Shown one piece after another: positions 1-10,545 of a stretch of DNA of 64,000 bases; position 1 is the first letter of the stretch, and each line of letters begins with the position of its first letter. The stretch comes from Motacilla alba alba (taxonomy: Eukaryota; Chordata; Aves; Passeriformes; Motacillidae), in NCBI RefSeq assembly GCF_015832195.1, contig NC_052017.1:106676929-106740928 (forward strand), written 5' to 3'. The position numbers and the translations under genes were made by a program. Under the pieces are notes generated by a model. That model saw only the letters and a program-made list of their open reading frames with translations, had not been told where the DNA came from and did not search any database.

Positions 1-440
1 AACCAACACTCCAGTGAAAGGGATTCTTTTCAGCTACACGCCTCACCAGCACCCTGATCCCCACTGCTCCCACTGTGGCCTGACTGCTTCTTGGGGTATG
101 GGAGGGGATGGAAAACCACCCAGCCTGAATCTCAGTGTTGCAGAGCGGAATTTGCAGAATGGTCTCTTCAAAAATTAGTTTTGACTTCCAAGCCAAACCT
201 GTTTAGTACAAAAGGCACGGGAAGGCACTTCCACACAGTGTCATGATGCAATTTTTGCTGTGAAATGTCAGAAATTTGTAACTCATTCTTAAAAGGTCAC
301 CCTGATTCCATATGCATTGCCTCAAAGAGTTGTTCTCTCTCTACCTGAGAAATTGTAGATACTTCCAAGTATCCGAAACCATGAAGAGGTATAAAATGCA
401 TACAAAGTCCCTGTAGTTTGTAGCCAAAAAAGCCATTTTT
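1..440. other. Intergenic sequence, nothing recognised
   Basis: This is unique-looking sequence leading into the pentanucleotide array. Both strands are broken by frequent stops, and I see no splice-flanked frame or known repeat. Confidence 0.5.
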
Positions 441-678
441 CCCTTCCCTTCCCTTCCCTTCCCTTCCCTTCCCTTCCCTTCCCTTCCCTTCCCTTCCCTT
501 CCCTTCCCTTCCCTTCCCTTCCCTTCCCTTCCCTTCCCTTCCCTTCCCTTCCCTTCCCTTCCCTTCCCTTCCCTTCCCTTCCCTTCCCTTCCCTTCCCTT
601 CCCTTCCCTTCCCTTCCCTTCCCTTCCCTTCCCTTCCCTTCCCTTCCCTTCCCTTCCCTTCCCTTCCCTTCCCTTCCC
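441..678. repeat. (CCCTT)n pentanucleotide array, about 47.6 perfect copies
   Basis: The unit CCCTT repeats without a single interruption for 238 bp. With the T-run before it (from 436) it forms a 243-bp strand-pure pyrimidine tract, purine (GGGAA) on the minus strand. One minus frame stays open and reads Gly-Arg-Glu-Gly-Lys over and over. That is a by-product of a 5-bp unit lacking stops, not a gene. The purity implies recent expansion, or an assembly-consensus array whose true length is uncertain. Confidence 0.98.
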
Positions 679-3600
679 ATTTAGTCCAGTTTGATTTATT
701 TAGTAATTTAGTTTTTAAATTTTATTTTTTACTCAAGTGATGATGCTAAAGCAGAACAAAAATCAAGTCTTGCAGGGGAAAATGATCACCTGAGTTACAG
801 GCAAGTGTAATTTGTAGGGAAAAATGGAGATTTTAAAGCCACACAGAGAAAACAATGCAAATGTAAAACAGTAGGGATCATAGTGTAGCCCAAGCAATTG
901 GAAAAATGTGTGAGAGATTTCTATCATGATCCTGAGCGAGATATTTTTAGACAGTAGTCTGCCCTGATTAAGTAATGAATAAATAAAAGACAAATCTTTC
1001 CCCACTGTTTCTTTGTGTGTAGAAGATACTGAAAGTCCTAGACTATTCCAGAAGTTTGGGCACACCATTGATTCATGTGGGTTTTGTTATGAGGCCAAAA
1101 AGGGAAAAGAAAAAAAAAAAAAGCCTGTGAAACCCTATATCTGTCCAGTCTCAGTGGTTTTGTTACTGTGCCAAAATAAGGGGTCAAGGCATAATAGCAC
1201 TAGAAAAGCTCACTTGCTGTAGATTTTACATAACAAGTTCTCAGCTTCTCTCATTCAGCCTGTGCCTGTTTCTGCAACCAAGGCAGCGCAGAGAGCAGAT
1301 TTTAACTATAAATGTGTCAGTGGGTAGAGCTTGTTTTCCTTTGGTAAATTAAAGAAATGCCTTGGTGTTTGAGGTCCGAGGGTGGCACAGAAAGTAAAAT
1401 TGAAAATTCTAAAAAGAATCTCTGAAAATGTACCAAAATATTCCCTCTTTTCCCCCGTGTCTTACTCAGAAAGGTATGGGTCTGGCAAAGTAGCTTCTGC
1501 TGCTTCCAATTATAAGTATGTTTAGGGGTATATTTTTGTACTAAAACTCTGTTAAGCATGGCTTCCTAAGAGCTGGGTTCTTCAGCAACACTTAGGAGTA
1601 GCCCTTAGGGGCCTCCTGCTTTTCAGAGGAGGCCTTTGCAACTCCCAGAGATGTGCCTGGCTGCAGCCATGGCTCAGCCCACCTAAAACATTTTGCCTGC
1701 TAACCTGCCGGTTGAGTAGCCTAACATATATCAGCTTAAGCTGAAAATTTCAGTCTTAGCATCACTTTTGAATAAATCAAGGCAGAAAATAAATTGTGTG
1801 TTCAGTGGGGCCAGATTCTGCTTGGTAAGAGTGCTTCCACTAGGGGAGTTTCTGTACTCAGGGGCAGTGCATTGTCTTGCCCCACTGAAGATACAGGGAG
1901 AAACAGGAGCCTTGTTAGCAGCAAGTCTGAGACAGAGAAAAATTTTATCTAACTTTGGTTCGGTGTTTGTGTTTTCTCTGCTCTTCAGGAGGACCTGCAG
2001 GGATCACGAGGATTTTGAGAAACATCATCCTCCCTTGGAGCTGAGCTTTTGCTCTGCTGCAGCCTGAGAGTACTTTGATCAGAGATACAATAGCAAAGCT
2101 GCAATTTATTATTGTTCATTGTCACCTCCAGCCACAATTAACATTTCCCCTTCTCATTAGAGGTTTTTCCTCTGTCCCTTTTCTGTTTCACATTTTTTTT
2201 TTCTTTTTTAAGAGAATAGCAGAAGTCATAGCAAAGGTGACAGCTTGTGTCTATGGCTTGGAGTGCACAATGGAGGTAATACCATAACTTCCTTCAAAGC
2301 AGACCTTTCTGTAAACCTCTGCCTCCTTCCCCCCCCCACCAAGTGTCCCACCAGGAAACCTCCTCCCAAAACCCACATCTATACCCATGACCAGAAGCAG
2401 GCTCAGCTGGCAAACTGCAGCCCCATAGATGTGGCAGCATCCTGCCCCAAGCAAGCTAAAGAAGGAAAAAGAAAGGCTGTGCAAGAGGCAAAGTTCGCAA
2501 GAGGCAAACTTGCAGTCCCTGCAAGTAGTTTAGGTTTGCTTGGAATAATGTTGTGGTTCTGCAACATGCTAACAGATTGTTTATGTGCATGTGTTTTCAT
2601 GCACATTTAAGGTGTTTAAAGTCAAATGCAGGACTTTAACTATGTAGCTCCCACTACCATTGTTGCAAAGCCTTTGTCTAGGGGTTATAAGACTGACATA
2701 CAAATACTGTGTACACATGCATTTATAAAACATGTGCATGCATTTGTATTGCATTTATGCAAGCTTGTAGGGAGGGAACTATGTAGTTGAGCTCAGCTTT
2801 CTGAACACACTGAGAAGCACACTTTTTTTCTCAGATGAATGGTAACTTATTATCATTCCTAGAACTTGAAAATCTGACTCTGTGTGCATCTGCTTTTGTC
2901 AAAAATAAGATAATTTAATATGCAGGTCCTACTCTGCAGACATCCAGTTTTTACATCCAAGTAACTACCCTGAGAAAATTAGGCCTTTAGCATTTAATAT
3001 CCTACTGACATGTATTTACAATCTGCTGAGTATTGATTTACCTCTCTGTATGCTGAAATGCCCAGATAAACCTGCTTTGCTCCTACACCTTATATCTCAG
3101 AATGCTGTTTCTTGAATGCAAATTATACAGGTCACTCAAAATTTACAAATCTTGGGAGATGAGCAGTACTGTGAGCTTTTGTGGAAAATGTGTTTTCTGC
3201 AAGGAATTTGAGACAAAAAAACCCCGAACCCTGAGATAGAAGGAATTTCTGCATGACAAAGTCAAGACAGATATGTGTGCACAGATGGTGGCTGACAGTA
3301 CCATACTCTCAGGCAGGCTTATTAGTGCAGCCTCAGTGCCATGATAACATAGATGTGCTGGACTGGAGGTGGCTTACACTTGTCAGCTGAGAGCAACCCA
3401 GCAATTGGTCTCACCCATTTGTGCTGACATAATTAGAGAGGGAGGGAAATTCTGTGTGAGGAGACAGCGGAAAGGAAGCAACAATACATGTATTAAAAAA
3501 AAAAAAAGTGATGGTCACGGCCTTGAGATTTTCCCTTTCCTTTTGTAAGGACTCTTTTCCCCTCTCTCACGGTTGTTAATCACATCATTTTCGAAGACAA

Positions 3601-6330
3601 AAGGAAGAAAGCAACATAGTCTTCTTTCTCAATGCCATCCCCATGTTATTTGTAGCTTCCACAGGGTCACAGAAACAGTGGCTATGTTAGTATGAGATAA
3701 ATCCTGAGGTGTTCTAGCATGCCAGGTAAACTGGAGCCTGCGACGAGGGGTGGCAGGACCTCAGAAAGGGCTGGGGAAACATGGCCCTGGGTACTGGGTC
3801 ATGCAGCTCTGGTGTTTAGGATAAGGCAGAAGTTTGCATACCCGATGGGATCCAGTGCTTCTGCAGAACCCTCTAGTTGAGCATCACTTCATTTACAGCT
3901 ACTGCAGTAAAATAAATACTACAGTACTGATTTACACTGAAATAAAACAGCTTCTCTTTCATTTGGGCTCTGAATGAATTGAGACAGCAAGATTCTCACC
4001 CTGTCTGCTCTCCCAAAGGAGCCAGAGGGACACTTTCCCCTGGTCAGACATCCTGGCACTGGTTTTATGCTGAGGCAGTGCATGGATAGGCTTGACAGAT
4101 GCACAGTGTTTTGAGACAGAGCTTGCATTCTTAAGGCTGCCAACTGCCTAGAACACAGCTGAATAATGTGTTTCTCGGCTGGAGCAAAGCTGGGAAGTCC
4201 CCAGCTTCCTCCAAGCCCTTGGAAGTAAAGCATAAGGAAATGCAATGAACATCCTGTGAGTTAAATTCCTTACTAATACCTAATTTCTAACCACTGCTCT
4301 TTAGCCACACTGTTTTATGATTTTAGGAGAAGACACATGATATAATTTCCTTCCATTTACAGGACCACTTCACCACTGGTGACACCAATGCAGAGAGCAT
4401 TTCATGTTTGTCCAACAAGTGCATGAAATTACAGAACCTGGATGAAGATCCAGGTCTCTTAAGTACAAGTCCACCACTCCAGCCACAAGCAGAGCTACAT
4501 CTAACACTGAAGAGACATGTGGAGCTCTCTTCAGTGAGCTACATTGCCAAAAGCACAATTGTTCTCCCATAAAGCAGGTATTTCTATGATAACCAAACAG
4601 TCCAAGACATTCTCATCAAGCTAAATAATATGACTGTTTCCTGAATCCACCCACTTGTACACATTTCTGAAGGAAAAGCAATCCTAGGTATCTGGGGATA
4701 TAAAAAGATGCTTTTTGCTAAATCAGAGAGTTCCACCTCCCAGTAGTGTATGTGCTTGCCCTGCCCTGTGAGCTGTACATTAATTGGGTGATACAGGACA
4801 GGTGCCTCCATATTTTTAATGAAATATAATGATTTATGGTCAGATTTCAGACTTTATGTTCCAAGACCAAATTAATATAGTTTTGAAGGCATCACAGGAG
4901 TTATAAAGTTGATAAACTGGTATTAGCATTACAGTTGAAAAGACTTTTCTGATGTATTGTTAGCCTTAAGGCACATACAACAAAGATGTTTATATGTAAC
5001 CTACATATACAGTACAAAGCTCTAGAAAAATATTTTCATCTCAGACTTTTGCAGAGTGTCATATTGCAATTTTCAGTTAAATTTAAACTACATTTAAAAT
5101 TAAAGCAGTGATCTCCAATGACACATCACCAAGATAGCTCAGCCTGAGGCAGAAGTAGCTCCAATAAATTTGGCCTTTTGGGGGAGTTCCACCAGAGGAA
5201 ATTCCCAGGAGTATGTGCTGTGTTTGATTGCACTGTGGCTGCATACCTCTGACTTCAGCAAGCAACAGTCTAGCAACAGTTTTAGAAGAGATGGGCACAA
5301 TGGCTATGTCTGAGCTTTGCAAGCCAAATCCTACCTGAAAAAAAGAAGCTGCATTATGTTGATGCATATATCAGAACTTGGGAATGCACACCTATGAAGT
5401 TTAATTCTTTTAAATTTGTTTATTCTTTAAACATTTTGTTATTTAAAAATTTGGTTTTATTAATACTGATTCATTTTAGAAGAAAGGCAGATGTAGAACA
5501 TTAGGTTCCAAAAACCAAATTTTAATTTCAGGAGAGATGCATGACTCTCTGGTGTTTGGAAGAGACACATGAGCCAAGGGAGCACTCTCCTGCCATGCCA
5601 GCCCTCCCACAGGCTCCCTGTAATGCCTTTACAGCACATTTGACTTGCTCTGACAACTGACCTGCATTAGAGGAGTGCTTAGAGATCTTCAAATGAAGAA
5701 ATGTTCATAACTAAAAAGCATTTACTGTAATGAAGCCCCCTTAAAAGAGGCTCTGCTTGCCACAGCTGATCTCTAGTGTAGATGTAATCGCACTGAATGT
5801 TGTGGAGTGTATTTTCATTCCTCTTCTGCATACATTATGGATAATTTTCTGAGTAAAACAAACATCTGTGCACAGTTGTGGAGATGAGATTTTATGCTAG
5901 TTATGGTGGACTACCTTCAGTTTTTGTTTTTGCCCAGGATTCTTACAAAATACAAACAAAGTTACAATGCAGCCTCCCACTTTGACCTTTTAAATTTTAC
6001 TTTTAAAAATAGAGGTTATCTTTTATGCTGCAAATTATGCCTTTATCTCTTATAATCCCATAAGTCAGATATCACAGTCCCACTTCAATTATGCTAAACT
6101 CTTATGTTAATTTTAAGTCATGTAACTTAATTCCTGGCAAAGCAGGCTGGTGATTTTCAAAATGTGGTTAATGAAGCAGAGTACAATCTAGATTCTGCTA
6201 CTGAGATCATCTGAATCCCTTAGGTCACTGAACAGGACTGTGGAGAGGCTCTTCTTTACAAAAGTCTCGGCTAGATTTCCAAAAAATGAATTTTTAAGTG
6301 CAGTTAGGGGCTATGAAATTTGAAGTTGAG
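679..6330. other. Intergenic region downstream of CHST9
   Basis: About 5.6 kb of AT-rich sequence. The longest open frames on either strand are about 100-120 codons, overlap one another on opposite strands, and show no recognisable domain or paired splice signals. Simple features are an A-run near 1109-1122 and another near 3495-3507. In human, AQP4 lies on this side of CHST9, but I see no aquaporin sequence here. Confidence 0.5.
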
Positions 6331-6402
6331 CATACAGAGAAGTTAAATTACTTTCACTAGAGCCATAGAACAACAGTGCAGCTAAACCAATTACACTTCT
6401 GT
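6331..6402 (-). repeat. Possible relic of an ancient SINE (MIR-like)
   Basis: The wording, with a GAAGTTAAAT-TACTTTCAC stretch followed by an ACAGTGCAGCTAAACC-like stretch, resembles the conserved stretch of old amniote MIR-type SINEs that reads roughly 'aagttaagtaacttgcccaaggtcacacagc'. Similarity is by eye only and heavily eroded. It could be chance. Confidence 0.27.
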
Positions 6403-7174
6403 GCACATACATGCTTTAAAGACCTTAACTAGTGTCCTCCCCTGTTAAATCACAAATGCAAATCACACCAGATTTTCAAGACAACAGTCTGGGGACCTGA
6501 TGTCCATGTATGTATGCAAATCAATGTCATTTTCCCTATCACTTGCAGAAACCAAATATTTGCTGATAATTTCTTTCAACCCCCTCCTTGACTCAAACAA
6601 TAGCTTTACCTAAGACCCACTAGTAGACGAAGTCTTATGAGAATGTGCAGCTTTTCCAATGCAATTAAAACTGCTCCCCCAAATCTCTGTCATTCTCTGA
6701 TCAGATAGGCAGAAAGTTTGCCACTGAAATGAACTCAGTGTGAAGCTTAAGTTCTTCAGAGACTTTGTAATTTACTAATATTAATTTATTTCTCTCAATT
6801 AAAGTATTCATACCAAACTCATCTATAAATTTGCCTTCATTCTTTATTAGCACATTGCACTTTTTTCCTCATGTGCTTTTTTGAAAATACTAGTACCTCT
6901 AGTGTGCCATATTTTTGTCTGTAAACTATCAGTTAATTAACACGTGTCCACAACAAACAAGACAAAGCAAATATATAGACACCCAAAGGTTGGTGGGCAT
7001 TTATTTTTTTATTTAAATTTACTATATTCAATGGTCTTCCTGTAAGGCAAGAGCGATTCACTCAGGATTTGAGACTGAATCCAATACTTACAAGAGCAGA
7101 GAATCTAGAGTCAAACCAAGGTCAAATCCAAGGCAGTATTCACATGACTTAGTAGGTTGCACGGTACAAAATCA

Positions 7175-7680
7175 AAACTTTCAGGAGGTCTTCTTTAATT
7201 GTCTTGGGTTGCAAGATGTGGACTGGAGCCCACAGGAATACCAGGAGGGATTTCTGACAGGGAAGGTGGGAGCTGAGCACCATCCTGTGTTAAAAGGGGG
7301 AGATTTTTTTTCACCTGAGGAGAAGCATGCGTGGGGGAGGTTCAATTGCCAGATATCCTCTCCCAGACAGTTCTGGGTGTTAACACCTGTGGGTCCACCC
7401 ATGCACAGCAACAGCTCACACAAGCAACAATGTGTGTGTTTACCTGTCCAAGGCATCCTTGCAACTTCTCACTGGTGCTCAGCAAATGCGTCTCCCCACA
7501 CCTCCTCCTGATGGATGGCTTTTTGCTCCTCCTCTTTGCTCCATGGCCCCAGAGAACAGGATGGTTTAAGCTATGGGTGCTGCTAGCCACAGACAGCACA
7601 ACCCCTGCCTTGGGCCGCCCAGTGTGCTTTTACCTTTCCCCCTTGGAGTGGCTTGTCCTGCCACAAGGATAGACACGCAG
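7175..7680. other. GC-richer block of unknown origin
   Basis: Base composition rises clearly against the AT-rich flanks (for example 7205-7275 and 7540-7680). Overlapping frames of 85-113 codons are open on both strands, which GC-rich sequence gives by chance. I see no splice-bounded exon, terminal repeats or known protein. It may be a degraded transposable element, but I cannot name the family. Confidence 0.35.
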
Positions 7681-8085
7681 AGCCTGTTTGATTACACTCT
7701 GGTACCATGGAGACTTATTTACCTCTTCTGAAGAGAAAACTGACGGAGAATCAAGCAGTGAGAGTACCTAGGAAATGGTCTGGCCTTTCAGTTGCGACCC
7801 ACACCTCCTCCTACAGTGGGAGGACTGAATCTGTACATCATCCTTTGTCTGAGATGAAGAAAAGACCACAATAATAGCAGTAGTTGTGACCAATGGTTGG
7901 GCACAGAGGAAAAGGACATTTTACTTGTATTACTTTCCTGTCAGGCTGTTTCCTCACCCTACAACTTGCTATATCAAGGCATTGGAGCAAGATGCACCAA
8001 ACCATTTCAGAAAGAAAGGCATAGGGCACATCTTTGTTGTGGAAGGGCATAGAGATTTTTCCCTATCCATTTTAGAGATTTGGTC

Positions 8086-8166
8086 TACTGATGGACTTGG
8101 TAGTGTTGTTAATTGTTGGACTCGATCTTAAAGGCCTTTTTCAATGGTTCCATGATCCTATGATTT
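8086..8166 (+). mobile_element. CR1 LINE 3' tail fragment, sense on plus
   Basis: The sequence contains the typical CR1 ending: a 'TTGTTGGACTCGATCTTAAAGG' type segment, a diverged 'CTTTTTCAATGGTTCCATGATCC' segment, then the terminal 'CTATGATTTT' that replaces the CR1 ATTCTATGA tail. CR1 copies in birds are usually severely 5'-truncated, which fits this short piece. The 5' limit is approximate. Confidence 0.85.
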
Positions 8167-8989
8167 TCCAGAGGTTTCTCCTCCTTCTTGGACACCCTGG
8201 CCCATCCACTGGGCAAGACAGGTTGCAGGAACAACTGCATGTTTTGGTCAGGCAGCACTTGTGGGAGGAGAGGGAAGGGTAGAAGGTACTTTTTGCTTTT
8301 CAAACCAGGATTATGGGATTCTGGACACATCTTCCTCTAGGACAAATCACCAATACACATTACACCACATAAAACTGCACCGCGCACACCATTCCTTGGG
8401 CTTGGTGACCACTGGCAAGGCAGGCAGGACAGCAAAACACAGGTGACTTCAGGAAGCTCTGGGGGCAGAAGCAGTTTATAGGTTTGAGAGGCAATGGGGA
8501 CACACACCTTCTCTGTAACAGATTTCTGGGAGCTGGGCTGATAACCAGTCCCCAGCAGACCAATGGTCACAGCAGTTGCATTGAAGTTGCTTCTCAGTAC
8601 AGACCTTAGAATATCTCAGAGCTGCCAGGCCGAAACTTAGGCCATTTCACCAAAAATGACGATTACCATGAATATTGGGACCACAGTATGCAGGTGTCAC
8701 ATGTAATGATGCATCCACTGTGCATTAAAATCTTAATTTTGGTGAATTAAGAAAGGAGGATCATACTCGTCAACCCCAGTGTATCAATCAAAATGAGGCA
8801 GTGGACTGGTCCTTCACAGGCTTACCCAAATCTACTCTGCTCTTCAACTGAGCTGCTGTGTTATTTTTAGTTTGATGCATTTGTACTCAAGAGCATCCTT
8901 CAATAAAAAAGTCAGGTCTAAAATTGGCTACAGTCTAATAGTAATCAAAGAAACAAGCCTTGCAACTGAGAACACTGTAAACATTTTAG
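8167..8989. other. Intergenic sequence between CR1 tail and CHST9 3' end
   Basis: No convincing gene or repeat was seen. Several short frames (up to about 77 codons) overlap on both strands around 8260-8570 with no recognisable product. Confidence 0.45.
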
Positions 8990-9429
8990 AAAATTAGCCA
9001 GTGATTCTTTATTAATAAGTGACAGAAAGTAAAAATACATTCAAAAGTTTTTTCAAAACCTATTTCTAAAGCAAACACACCAAAAAAAGAATCATGACAC
9101 TCAGAATTTTTTTTCTTAAACCGTTAAAAGAACATTAGGTAAGCTAATGCAACAGCTGTCTGAGCTACTGCTTCCACAGAATAATCCATAATGGTAAAAA
9201 CAGCTTTCTCAGGCATTTTAGTGCAATTTATGCTGTTTACAGGTCTTTTTTTCTTTGCATTCTCCATAATTTAGTATCAATTGATATCACTCTAGCTTAT
9301 AAAATCCCCACTAATTCAAGACAACTCTACTTAGCAGTAACTTCGTTTCCTTTCAGGACTAATATCAAAGTAGTTGTTTTGAATCCCAACATGATAAGTA
9401 TCTAGTAGAAGCCTGAAGCTATTCTAGTT
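8990..9429 (-). other. CHST9 3' untranslated region (inferred)
   Basis: This is the transcribed-strand sequence after the CHST9 stop codon (9430-9432) down to just past the first canonical polyadenylation signal. Its length, about 440 nt, is reasonable for a vertebrate 3' UTR. The end point is inferred from the AATAAA at 9008-9013; longer isoforms using a later signal cannot be excluded. Confidence 0.6.
9008..9013 (-). promoter_or_regulatory. Polyadenylation signal AATAAA for CHST9
   Basis: TTTATT on the plus strand reads AATAAA on the minus strand, about 420 nt after the stop codon. It is followed on the minus strand by a T/GT-rich stretch (around 8955-8985), the usual arrangement of a cleavage site. 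Confidence 0.65.
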
Positions 9430-10524
9430 CTATACAAGTGGTGATGTATAATTGAACATTAAGTAATCCAAGTAATAGAAGTCATAGGTCAGCTGTCTCT
9501 CCTCCTTAGACAATTCCTTTAAATATTGCCTCACTACTTCTGTACTTGTTCTCTCATCAGAGGAATGTCTGTCTTTGAATTTAGGGAACTTCAGATTGGC
9601 TGGAGCACCTACCAGCTGCAGAAAGTAATTGGCATCTTCTTCCAGGGTTTCAAACTTTCCTATAAAATCATAGTTGATGAGGCAGGGATAGCAGAGCTTA
9701 CTGACTTGCTCCCAGTGAATATCCATTCCTACTGGTCGGTGGGAATCCAACAAATACTGGATAAACTCCTTGAACTTAACTCCGGATCCTGTTTTCAGTG
9801 CTTCTTCATCTGCATTATGTCTATACTTTTTAATTATTGCCTTCCCAAATACCGGATGGTAATAGCTGTTTGGATGTTCAAACTTATCCCTGAAGGCAGA
9901 TACCAGTCTTTCCATAGGATCACGTACAAATATAAACTTGGTGTACGTGTTCAAGCGTGTGTAGATCCCTTTTAGGTCATAACTGTCCAATTTCCTTAGG
10001 TGCTTTCCATAGTGCACATCATCATGGGAGATGTTGTTTGCTGAAGCAGCGAGTCCACTGAGCACCATGAGGACCCTTTTCCAGTTGGAGCAGCCTGCTT
10101 TTGGCACTTCACAGTACAGAACCTTGTGTCTGTCCTCTACATAAATTCTTGACACTAGGTGCACCAGGTGGGTTTGCAGCTTCTTTCTGCTGTTGTATTT
10201 CCTGCAGAAGTCTTGCAGGAAGGCCCTGCGCTTTTCCTGGGTGCTGTCCATGTCCTGCCACTCACCACCCTTGACAAATGTCTGGTTTAATGGGTGCAGA
10301 GCAGGAGGTAAATACACCCCTCTGAACCAGCTGAGAGGGGACTCACTCGTCTTCTGCTGCTCAGGCAGCCGGCTCCCTGAGGAGGCAGCCACCACACCGA
10401 AAGGGTCAGCCCTGCCCTGCCAGTGCCTGCTGCTTGAGACGGCCATCTCATGGTTACTGAGGCCCACAGGAGCACTTCTCCATGCTGCTTTCCTTGGCAT
10501 CCCCAGAGGTTGGAGCATGAAATC
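9430..10524 (-). CDS. CHST9: N-acetylgalactosamine 4-O-sulfotransferase 2, last coding exon (5' part missing)
   Basis: This Golgi type II membrane enzyme uses PAPS to sulfate the 4-hydroxyl of terminal GalNAc on LacdiNAc-type N- and O-glycans (known for the family). The exon encodes 364 residues ending at TAG (9430-9432). Visible motifs, numbered from the first exon codon: 5'-phosphosulfate loop [12 protein letters not shown] (139-150), 3'-phosphate motif [13 protein letters not shown] (199-211), the family block [14 protein letters not shown] (218-231), [10 protein letters not shown] (278-287) and [10 protein letters not shown] (316-325). Sequons: NQT (80), NIS (164), NYT (358). From memory, the catalytic part is nearly colinear with human CHST9 (443 residues) and closer to it than to CHST8; about 80 N-terminal residues with the membrane anchor lie in upstream exons. 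Residues 1 to about 70 (the stem) look poorly conserved. The open frame continues to a TTG at 10530, but that lies across the acceptor, so 10524 is the exon edge. Confidence 0.94.
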   Translation of the reverse strand, partial: DFMLQPLGMPRKAAWRSAPVGLSNHEMAVSSSRHWQGRADPFGVVAASSGSRLPEQQKTSESPLSWFRGVYLPPALHPLNQTFVKGGEWQDMDSTQEKRRAFLQDFCRKYNSRKKLQTHLVHLVSRIYVEDRHKVLYCEVPKAGCSNWKRVLMVLSGLAASANNISHDDVHYGKHLRKLDSYDLKGIYTRLNTYTKFIFVRDPMERLVSAFRDKFEHPNSYYHPVFGKAIIKKYRHNADEEALKTGSGVKFKEFIQYLLDSHRPVGMDIHWEQVSKLCYPCLINYDFIGKFETLEEDANYFLQLVGAPANLKFPKFKDRHSSDERTSTEVVRQYLKELSKEERQLTYDFYYLDYLMFNYTSPLV

Positions 10525-10545
10525 CTGCAAACATGGAAAGGATCA
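10525..10545 (-). promoter_or_regulatory. CHST9: 3' splice site (acceptor) of the last CHST9 exon
   Basis: Read on the minus strand, a pyrimidine-rich CCTTTCCATGTTTGCAG ends with AG at 10526-10525, directly before the GAT codon that opens the exon. Possible branch points, CTCTAAGC and CTCTGATC, lie 20-30 nt upstream. If GAT is a full codon, the preceding exon must end in phase 0. Confidence 0.8.

Noticed and set aside
297..680. 127-codon minus-strand frame with Gly-Arg-Glu-Gly-Lys repeats
   Set aside because: It is a reading of the CCCTT microsatellite; a stop-free 5-bp unit keeps frames open without any coding meaning.
1..8989. AQP4, the expected neighbour of CHST9 in human
   Set aside because: No aquaporin NPA-containing frame or other AQP4-like peptide is visible on either strand; the gene probably lies beyond the left edge.
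9526..9975. 149-codon plus-strand frame opposite CHST9
   Set aside because: Antisense shadow of the conserved catalytic exon; the minus-strand product is unmistakable.
10525..10530. Start of the CHST9 protein at a TTG codon at 10530
   Set aside because: These bases form the splice acceptor (TTGCAG); the frame is an internal exon entered by splicing, so no start lies here.
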